DNA from: Lunularia cruciata
Lineage: Eukaryota; Streptophyta; Marchantiopsida; Lunulariales; Lunulariaceae
DNA: 64,000 bases
NCBI GenBank assembly: GCA_948567375.1
Contig: OX419756.1
Location: 73,572,552-73,636,551, forward strand
Reading direction: 5' to 3'
Part shown: one piece after another, positions 56,430 to 64,000 of the stretch
How positions within the stretch are numbered: the first letter of the stretch is position 1
How the letters are laid out: the number at the start of each line of letters is the position of its first letter
Position numbers and translations under genes: made by a program
The notes under the pieces: generated by a model
The model's input: the letters and a program-made list of their open reading frames with translations, nothing else
What the model was told of the DNA's origin: nothing
Database searches by the model: none

Positions 56430-57990
56430 TGCTTGCTTGAAGCTGCACCTCTTGGGTCTAGTATATACCCTCATCTTCCTCACTTTGGTCCCAACCGGGA
56501 ACCCAATCAATTTGTTGCACTAGAAATGCATTGTGTGTCAAACACTCCGTATTAGCGTGGCCGGATTTACCACACATAGTGCACCATACATTTGGTTGGC
56601 CAAATGACGTAGGCTTTCTTTGGTCCTTAGCCCCAATCATCTAGATCTTGAAATCCACAAACTCTTTAATAAGAGTCTCCAGCTTTTGATCCACCTTAGG
56701 TACATTCTTTGCTGGCGGTGTTACTGGTTTCTTTCCTCTGTGTCTTTGTATTCTTCTTGGCTTTGATTTTGCTTTGAATTCCAAAGAAGAACTTTAAAAT
56801 GTGGAGGATTCCTCCAAAGAAGGGGATGTGCTATGAGAAGCTCTCCTTCTAGGCTTCTTGCCTTTCTTGATTTCTTTGGTTGCTAGACGAGTGAGAGTGA
56901 GCTGCCTCATATCGGACGACATGTTTGAGGACTTTATCCAAGGAAGTTACATTCCTCTCCTTGGCAAAGATACAAATCTCTAGTGAAAGTCCACCAAAGA
57001 ACCAGGTAATGGGTTGGGCATCAAAGTAACCCACCATACCGGATTGTTTCAGAACTCAATTCAATAGGGCCATGAACCGCTTGGAGTAATTTCTCAAATT
57101 TTCCTTCTTCCCTTGGTCCAAATCATTGAGTGTTGCAAAGACACTAGTATCATAATCAACTTCTTGGAATTGTTCCAAGAAGCCATTTTGCAAGTTTGCC
57201 CAGTTGGTTGGTGTGAACCCCTTTTGGGTTACATGGGTGTACCAGCTCCGAGCTTTCTTTTGGAGCAGACTTGGAAAAAATTGCAGACGATCCGCAAAGT
57301 CATGTTCCTTATTGGCAAAGGAGATGTCTTTGAATTCTCCAATAAATTCATCAAGATCTTTGTCTTGTTTGTTCCTCTTATACTTCTGATAGGCGTGTTG
57401 GATGACACGCAACAAAGTCATTGTTTGCTTTGGCGGGATCGGCTATGGTAAGTTTGAACTTGATGGGCCCAAGAAGCTGCTTTGTATGGATGTTGTGTTG
57501 ACAGCCCAAGGATTCCAATTAGTCAAGTTCAAAGTGGGGTCTTCTTTGACAATCTCTTCTTCTCTATTTGTGTCAACTTCAACTTGAATAAAAGCAAGAG
57601 GTACAACACCTTCCAAGTGTTCTTCAAAATTCCTTCAAGACAAGCAAGGAATCGTGCATAGAAGATGTTGACACTCTTCTTCCATAAGTGTTTGTGTTGT
57701 CTTTTTGCAAACAAACTTCTTGATAAATTCAACTTCCTTTACAACTTTAGAGGAAGTTGGTGTATTGGGTCATAATGAATATGTTTGCCTACTCGAGTCT
57801 TTCTTATTCTTGGAAGAGGGGGACAAGAAGTAGCCTTACCACCCGCCTTCACATTTCTTTTGTTTGAGTTCTTGCAAAGCTTCTTGAACTTTGTGAAGAA
57901 GTTGGAAGTCCAATGCTTCCCATTTGGCTGCATCAAAAGTGGATGGGATCTTCAGGCATTCTTCTTCTTCATGGTGCAACGTTCATCTTT
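56430..57990 (-). pseudogene. gag of the outer element
   Basis: Collinear with the inner gag. Core pieces are 57056-57421 (LDEFIGEFKDISFANKEHDF, QKKARSWYTHVTQKGFTP, NYSKRFMALLN) and 56849-57037 (VGYFDAQPITWFFGGLSLEI). The first knuckle is intact (CTMCGKSGHANTEC, about 56542-56583), whereas the later knuckles around 56200-56340 have stops and lost Cys residues. It is more degenerate than the inner gag, as expected if the outer element is older. Confidence 0.82.
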
Positions 57991-58091
57991 GAACTCTCTC
58001 TTCTTGTTGTTATCTTGATGCAGACATTCATATTGCTTTGACACTCAATTTTTAGATTAGCTTTGTATTCTTCCACTTCCAAGATTTGTAT

Positions 58092-58108
58092 CCCCGGTAG
58101 TGGCACCA
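58092..58108 (-). promoter_or_regulatory. Primer binding site of the outer element
   Basis: Minus strand TGGTGCCACTACCGGGG, seven bases inside the LTR, homologous to the inner site at 51559-51575. Confidence 0.78.
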
Positions 58109-58780
58109 AAAATCATGTGACAACCCGGCAAATATCACTTTTGCGGTAATCAGGTAAGTAAAGTTTGTTCCCGCAGAGATATGATTCAGAATTGGTCAAA
58201 TACAAAGTCAAATAGTAACATGTAGTTCTTCTTGGGTTCCTCTTAATCTCTCAAGTAGAAACTACACCTAGAAGAGAGTAACAAGCTCACAATCTTGACA
58301 ACTTGTCACAAATACACACACCCATAATCACAACATAACAAATTCTGTCCAAACAAATCTTGATTGTGATGATTCTCTCCAAAGATGCCACTTCATTGAA
58401 AAAACTACTTTGCCTCAGAATTATGTTCCACCCTTCCATTGAAGGCACAACTTCCTTGATCAAATTGCTTCACATCAACTCACGTTGCACTCACAAATGC
58501 AAAATACTACCAACACTACAATTCTTTTCAGATCTGTCAAGGCATTGCTTTGATTGCACTTCACTCAGGATCAAACACATAGAATGAAGATCAAGGCTAC
58601 GGAATTCAACATCCAACAAGCACACTGACTTGCACTTTGAATTTCTCCACACACTCACAAACCCACACACAGAGTTGATACTCGGAATTAAGCTCAAGCG
58701 ACGAGCATTGAAATCGGCACTTTGCTTTATCTATCTTCAGAAATATGAATATTGAACAACATTTTACTACAAATGCCTCC

Positions 58781-58788
58781 TTTAAATA
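58781..58788 (-). promoter_or_regulatory. Conserved TATTTAAA box, compound 5' LTR
   Basis: Minus strand TATTTAAAGGAGGCATTTG, equivalent to 40102-40109. It is the likely start of genomic RNA of the outer element. Confidence 0.55.
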
Positions 58789-58904
58789 ATAGAGCAATCA
58801 ATAGTTGCTAACAAATATACCGTTCTATAACAACTCTTCCTACCTACAAATCCAAAATGACAATGCAACTCTTCATATCTGCCTTATTAAATCTCAATTT
58901 GTTT

Positions 58905-61406
58905 CTACTCTGATCCGATGTCAATCTCCTCATTGGCTTTCAAACCCAATGATCTTCTTATTACTTCTCTTTCTTTGGGTATATCTGATTCTACTAATTC
59001 CTTCACTATTTCTACTACTTCTTCACTAGGAACTACAATTGAGGTCATGGGTAATCCATCTACTTCTTTATCTTGCAACCTACTCTTCTCTAATGTCTCC
59101 AAGAATAAGTCCGAAGACACTTGAATTCCTACTTCTGCAACATTGGACTTTTTCTCCTCTGTCACACTACTCCTAATTCTCTCTAACTCTGAATTTACTA
59201 AATCTAATTTGAGACTGACATTGTCTCCTACTTCTAACATCTTTCTATCTACTTACTCCCTCAATCGGATTAGTAGAGTGTTCATATCAACATCTTTGGC
59301 TCTCCTCTTCCAAGTTTCTTGCACAAGCAACTTTAACTCATGTAGTCTTGCTTCTTCCAATCTTCCTTCAGCCTCAGTGCACAACATAGCTCTCAAATTT
59401 CCCACAACTTCTCCTACTGATTTTGATGCATACCTTTGAGATTGCTCTGCCTTCAACTCCTCTTGGTACATCTTCAACTCATCTTTGTACTCAACGGCGA
59501 GCATCTTCTTCTCCTCCGCATACTGAGAACTCTATAACTCAGCACTTTGTACCAACTCTCTCAATCTTTCTTCTTCTTGATGTCTGACCACCAACTCTCT
59601 CTGCCATGTCTGATCCTTCCCAGGTGCACTCTTCCTCAAGCTTTCTAATTCCTGCTCCATCACTGCTGCTATCGCTTTGACATGAATACTCTCAATGCGC
59701 ACTTCACTGACCTCCTCTTTCATCTTGGTCAGCAACATCGTCTACTCCTTCAACTCTTCGGCTTACCGCTGTATTTCTCTCCCTCTTGACTCAAAACTCT
59801 CTTGCAACTTCTCAAAAGTCTTCTTCCTCAAGATTGTATCCACCCGAAGCTCTTCAACTTCCTCATCTCTTTGGGTTACATGCTCTTGCAATCCCTTCAC
59901 TTCAGCCAGTAGATACTTCACCACCTACAACTCATTCATCACCTTCATACAATCTTGTGGGATTACCTTCTGGTGCCCTTTCAACAGCTCCAACAATGGA
60001 GTTACAACATGCAATAGATATTGTATTCCTCCAGAGTTCTCTTCCTTTTTGGCCGTATCTTTGTACTTTACCTCTTTTGCCAGCTCCTTCGTCCAAAGTC
60101 TTGATCTTTGTACCTTCAGCGATACTTCTTTTGAGCTTCCTTCTTCCTTACCTGCTGAACTTGGCCCCACATGGTACTCCTTCTTTTGCTCAGCCCCCTT
60201 CTCTTCCATGATCAAGGCTACATAGTAATTAGCATTTCCCTTTATATTGTCAATCATTGCATGAAAAGCTTCATCTTCTTTTGCCTCAGCCAATTGTTGA
60301 ACTTTGTCTTCACACTCATTCTCACTTTTGGATTCCCACTTTGTAACATGAGTTCTGCTTCTTCTGAGTCTTCTCCTCTAGACTCTATCTCCCCTTCAAA
60401 CTCAGTTTCCAAAGGTTCTTCTTCCACGGCCTTCTTACCCTACAGCACGAGTCTTTGGGTCTTTCTTTGTGTTGGAGGCAACTCTACTTCTTTGGGTTTA
60501 TTCTGCTTCTTTGTCTTTGGGCTTATGACTTCTTCCATCTCCTATTGTCTTCTTCTCAAGAAATGATCATCATTGGCTCATAGGTGTGCCATCTATTGTT
60601 GTTCTTCTTCATCCGCTTCCCATCTCAAATCAGGATGAAAATGTGACACCATGCGATGCCTCTCCTTTGCTATTAGCAAATTCAACCCAAAGTAGAAAAG
60701 TGCTGCAAACTGTGCAAAATAATGTGGAGGTGAATTTGTCCTCCAATTGACAACCATCTGCCTCATTTGTTGGTGAAAAAACTTTGCCTAGTTCACCTTC
60801 ACTCCTACAAATATTTGGTGGAAAAAGACCACCTATTGCATGTGCACATAAGTTGTTCATCTTGGTTTGAACATTGCCATTATTGTCCTCACAACGCTTT
60901 GTTTAATTGGGTCCTAATAGGACTCTACCTTGTAACTATTTGTTGTATGCGGAGCAAAGAACAAATTGCGTATGTCCGATGTCTTCTCTCCAGTATCACA
61001 CTTCCAATAAAAGGTGATCTCTGTTGGTTCTCTTGCTTCCTTCTCCAACACTTACCTCCAATCCAACTCAGTCCATCAAGCTGTATTTCCTCTCTTCCCC
61101 TCAACTTTAGGACCTTCCTCACAATTACTGGCAGCTATCTTTGCCATGACTCTTGGGAAATTGAAATTCTAGTTCCACGCTAAAAAAGTAATACTAAGTC
61201 TATTCAAGACCTCAATCCTTGCTACAACATCCAACCTCCAAATTGCAAAACTTCTTACTGCAAGGGTGTTCTTGACCTTCTTTGCCATGATCTACTCCCT
61301 TGTTCATTACTGCATGACGACTACTCAGAGGAACAAAAAATCTACTTGACATCTTCAATTTTCCCTTGCACACTTGCAATTTTATATTACCCCAAATTGC
61401 AATCAT
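58905..61406 (-). pseudogene. LTR-resident coiled-coil protein gene, compound 5' LTR copy
   Basis: The conserved ATG opens MIAIWGNIKLQVCKGKLKM. An approximately 125-bp deletion at 61304/61305 removes part of the N-terminal region, so the frame resumes near LEVGCCSKD. Preserved pieces include NEADGCQLEDKFTSTLFCTV (about 60700-60800), the middle and coil at 59925-60293 and 59253-59738, and the C-terminus 58905-59240 (MLEVGDNVSLKLDLV, VSSDLFLETLEKSRLQDKE, tail NEEIDIGSE). It is damaged but collinear with the copy at 40226-42831. Confidence 0.75.
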
Positions 61407-61456
61407 TCTTTAGTCAATTTCAAAATTGACTCCCCTTCTTCTGCATGTTGATGTCT
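61305..61456. repeat. 152-bp inverted repeat, left arm
   Basis: Begins CATTACTGCATGA and ends TGTTGATGTCT. It pairs with 61488-61639 across a 31-base spacer, with only scattered mismatches. It would fold into a long hairpin if transcribed from either strand. Confidence 0.88.
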
Positions 61457-61487
61457 CCTTCTACCTCTGCCATTCATGACAATGACA

Positions 61488-61639
61488 AGACATCAACACG
61501 CAGAAGAAGGGGGAGTCAATTTTGAAATTGACTAAAGAATGACTGCAATTCGGGGTAATATAAAATTGCAATTGTGCAAGGGAAAATTGAACTGTCAAGT
61601 AGATTTCTTGTTCCTTTGAGTAGTCTTCATGCAGTAATG
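61488..61639. repeat. 152-bp inverted repeat, right arm
   Basis: Begins AGACATCAACACG and ends CATGCAGTAATG, the reverse complement of the left arm. The segment continues to about 61745 in inverted orientation and contains LTR sequence that is missing beside the left arm. Confidence 0.88.
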
Positions 61640-62060
61640 TGTGCCAAGAAGCCAATTGAGAGTGAAATTTTTCAAAATCCAAAAGGGGTTAGAGTGTCTC
61701 GTCCAGGATAGGGAATAGTCTTCTAGTGCTGAAGAATGAGGGAGCAGAAGAACCTTTGGAAACCCCCAAGACATGCTCCTTTTGCCTCTGGCATTTCTTG
61801 AAGTGTACTTTCTTGCCACGTAGAAAGGTTGTTAGACGGTCTTTGTATCGGCCTTTGCTGCCCAATCCAAAGATGATAGTCTTTGGACTTTTTTCTTTGT
61901 ACTCCCCTTTTGAGTACTTTCATTCTCTGACCAGAAGTCGATTCTTTGGGTTCCCTTCAAAGACACTCCTGTCCATTCTTTTCTTTGTAATTTGGCTTTC
62001 TTGCTTACTTCTTCTTCAATGCTAACAAAACAGAAAAAAACAAAAAATGTGGGCACCACA

Positions 62061-63640
62061 AGGTAGACATAGAATGTCTCTCTGAGAACGCTGTATGGTC
62101 TTCATCACAAAAACATTATCATCATTGAGACATATTTTATTAGATGGAAAGAGTATGTAGACTCATCTTCTTGATTTGCTCATCAAGTGGTTGACTTTTT
62201 GGAAGTTTTGGATCTTATTTGAAGCAAATTGAAAAACTTAAAAGTCATTATAACACAAAGAAGTATATAATATATGAACAACTATATGAAAGAGTATACA
62301 CAAATAATTCTACTCGAGAGAGATGTGGAACAAAGCACCTTTGAAGCATTATTCTTGTGGTAATCTCTTCAGTTTTTTGATGCAATTTTTAGTCTCATTG
62401 CATTAGATCTTGACACCAAAGGTGAAGAAGGCTGATTCTTAGTCCCAGATGTGACAGTGTGCCATTAATATATTTTTTGTATTTTCCTTATTTTATTTTT
62501 CTCAAAGAAAATGTTATCTTTTATTTATGATTCCTAATTTCATGTACATAACAACACTGTCAACACCCCTTTCAAGGTCCTTGCCTAGAAGTCCAATACT
62601 ACCTTTGAGATACTCACTTATGTTATTTCTAGATATAGGCTTCACTATTTTGAGTGAATATTTAGAATCTTCTTATCAATATCTATATTGACACTATATT
62701 GCCTGTGTTCCATGTTAAGTACAAATGTATTTGTCCTTGCAGACCAGTACAAAGAAGTGCACTATCCAGACCATGTTTTTCATTAACCAAGCATATCATG
62801 TTCTCCTAGAAGTATTTTAGTACAAAAGAGCATTTAAATGAAGTAAAACTGTACAAACTATTGTAAGTACAAATATTTTGTTGTTAACACACAATATGGT
62901 ATAAAAAATTTTGAGAGAGCAAAATGCAACTTGTTATTTTAGTGTACAATGAGAAAAAAAATTAGGTTTTTTATTAAGTTGTTAGGCAACAATAGATTGA
63001 GTACCGTACTCACTTGTTGGAAGAGTGATTATAATAGTCAATAACAAGAGCAAGTAGAGAAGTACTTGTTGGAAGAGTGATTATTATAGTCAATAACAAG
63101 AACAAGTAGAGGAAATAGTGTTTTGACAAGGAGAAGGTCAGTTTTGATTTCCAAAGCCAAAGGTATTTGAAAGTAAAAATGTATTGAGTGAAGTAAAAAA
63201 TTTGGTGTTTGATTGCTTATGTTATTTTAAAGCTACAAATCTTCAAGATAAATCAAGATAAATTTTTTTAACTTTGAGCCAATTAGATGGAGTGGAAAAA
63301 TTTTGAAAATAGTAACAATTTTGAATATCACAAGGCAAATAACAATTTTTTCCTCAAATCTCAACATGGGAACAATTCAACAACGCAATAATTGGGTGAT
63401 TCCAAACAGCAATATGTTGCATTAGATAGATTAGAAAAATCAAAATAAATTGGCCTTATGAGGAGCTACATCACTCAATAAAAAATGCAAGTGTAGATTC
63501 CATAGATATTAGAAGGAAAAGCTCTAGATTAATTTGTGAGAGTTTGAAATCATGCAACAAATTAGAAGTTACCATGCACAAACCCAAATATTTGGAAAAA
63601 TAAAGTGGTTGGCTAAGTGCTTTGATTCTTTGGTCATCAC
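62061..63640. other. AT-rich sequence right of the compound; no readable gene
   Basis: Starts with AGGTA, the right flank of the compound. No frame longer than about 60 codons has recognisable residues. A TGTGACAGTGTGCC start near 62450 could be an LTR border, but no partner was found. It is probably the decayed internal region of an older element, perhaps M. Confidence 0.35.
63012..63115 (+). repeat. Two-copy 52-bp tandem repeat
   Basis: Units 63012-63063 and 63064-63115 both begin ACTTGTTGGAAGAGTGATTA and differ at only a few bases (TAATAG/TTATAG, GAGC/GAAC). A recent local duplication. Confidence 0.9.
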
Positions 63641-63649
63641 AACTTGGTC

Positions 63650-63870
63650 TCAACCTTGACATTCACAAACTTGGAGGAACCAACACCAATGGAGATTGAT
63701 GCATCTAACAAAGACCACTTGGCACTATAGACAAAGAAAGATTGCAAAAAATTGTTGTTATTATGTTACCACCAAATTAGACATCACATTGATGAATGTC
63801 TAACTAGGAATGGACAACCTCAATGCATTGCACAAATAGAGTTTTTGGAGCATGAAGATGAGAGAAACAA
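63650..63870 (+). pseudogene. Retrotransposon gag fragment with decayed zinc knuckle
   Basis: The plus strand encodes PTPMEIDASNKDH, a motif common just before gag knuckles, then LLCYHQIRHHIDECLTRNG (63758 onward). Relative to CX2CX4HX4C, the His and last Cys are in place but the first two Cys positions are Leu and Tyr. A TAG interrupts it near 63728. This is probably gag of a plus-strand element that continues beyond the window. Confidence 0.5.
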
Positions 63871-64000
63871 AGAATCCCAATAGGAGATCTCAAATCACTC
63901 ATTGGTAATTTGATTTGTTCCAATAGGATAGAAGGCTTGACTTATGTAAGTCCAATGCATTTGCAAGTTTGGGATGATATCCAATTGTGGCTATAAGATT

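Larger units (their letters stand above)
39430..62060 (-). mobile_element. Three-LTR Athila/Tat-type compound retrotransposon (22.6 kb)
   Basis: Read on the minus strand, the order is: LTR (62060-58116), primer site, gag to protease (58115-55325), a second LTR (55324-51583), primer site, gag-protease-RT-RNase H-integrase (51582-43188), polypurine tract, and a third LTR (43187-39430). Flanks are AGGCA (39425-39429) and AGGTA (62061-62065). The first and third LTRs share subfamily-specific sequence and are the true pair; the middle LTR resembles LTR E. The simplest history is insertion of one member into the protease gene of another, then recombination between their internal regions. Elements B and R2 lie inside. 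Confidence 0.8.
58116..62060 (-). repeat. 5' LTR of the compound element (outer pair), rearranged
   Basis: 3945 bp; forward borders TGTGACAACCCGG and GGGCACCACA. It shares subfamily-specific stretches with 39430-43187. It is longer because an inverted segment (about 61488-61745) was added, while about 125 bp present in sister LTRs are missing at 61304/61305. Confidence 0.92.

Noticed and set aside
1-64000. Host protein-coding genes, tRNA, rRNA or CRISPR arrays
   Set aside because: All frames with recognisable residues belong to retroelements. The tRNA-like matches are 12-17-base primer sites, and no regularly spaced repeat array exists.

Overview
The window is repeat-only DNA from a large, retrotransposon-rich plant nuclear genome. 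I found no host gene, tRNA, rRNA or CRISPR array. The evidence for a plant is a set of plant-type LTR retrotransposons: chromodomain Ty3/gypsy with an initiator-Met primer site, Athila/Tat-type Ty3/gypsy with a TGGCG...GCCGGGG primer site, Ty1/copia, and a TRIM-like miniature element. They are stacked inside one another and decayed mainly by C-to-T/G-to-A changes (Gln/Arg codons to stops, zinc-knuckle Cys to Tyr), as expected of methylated, silenced repeats. Genome size and a gymnosperm-like lineage are only guesses.

Layout. 1-14150: a minus-strand copia element (J) broken by an A-family LTR (1-246), a complete but dead chromovirus (A, 488-6594), a 687-bp LTR-like repeat (R1) and a 3.9-kb solo LTR (G, 8962-12836). 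14160-22575: an old minus-strand Athila/Tat-type element (I) interrupted by solo LTR H (14651-16569) and repeat R3. 22576-24409: unassigned. 24410-25085: TRIM-like element. 25090-26300: gypsy integrase followed by a PHD finger (K). 26600-34366: minus-strand copia (L) carrying solo LTR E (30242-33993). 34367-39429: LTR and leader of another element (M) carrying solo LTR F (35280-39073). 39430-62060: a 22.6-kb three-LTR Athila/Tat compound on the minus strand, containing a truncated chromovirus copy (B) and repeat R2. 62061-64000: AT-rich remnants with a gag zinc knuckle.

The most unusual component is the giant-LTR family (E, F, G, H and the three LTRs of the compound). Its LTRs are about 3.7-3.9 kb and each full one carries a 2.5-2.7 kb reading frame (about 870 codons). 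The frame encodes a conserved N-terminal region, a Lys/Ser/Glu-rich acidic middle, a long coiled coil and a conserved C-terminal tail. The frame opens at a conserved in-frame ATG in six copies from at least three subfamilies. It lies upstream of a conserved TATTTAAG box about 0.65 kb from the LTR end, so it probably sits in U3. Four family members are solo LTRs with perfect 5-bp target-site duplications, so each solo LTR is in effect a portable copy of this gene.

The compound is best explained by one family member inserting into the protease gene of another, followed by recombination between the two internal regions that removed one LTR. The outer LTRs share subfamily-specific sequence and near-identical flanking 5-mers (AGGCA/AGGTA), while the middle LTR belongs to a different subfamily.
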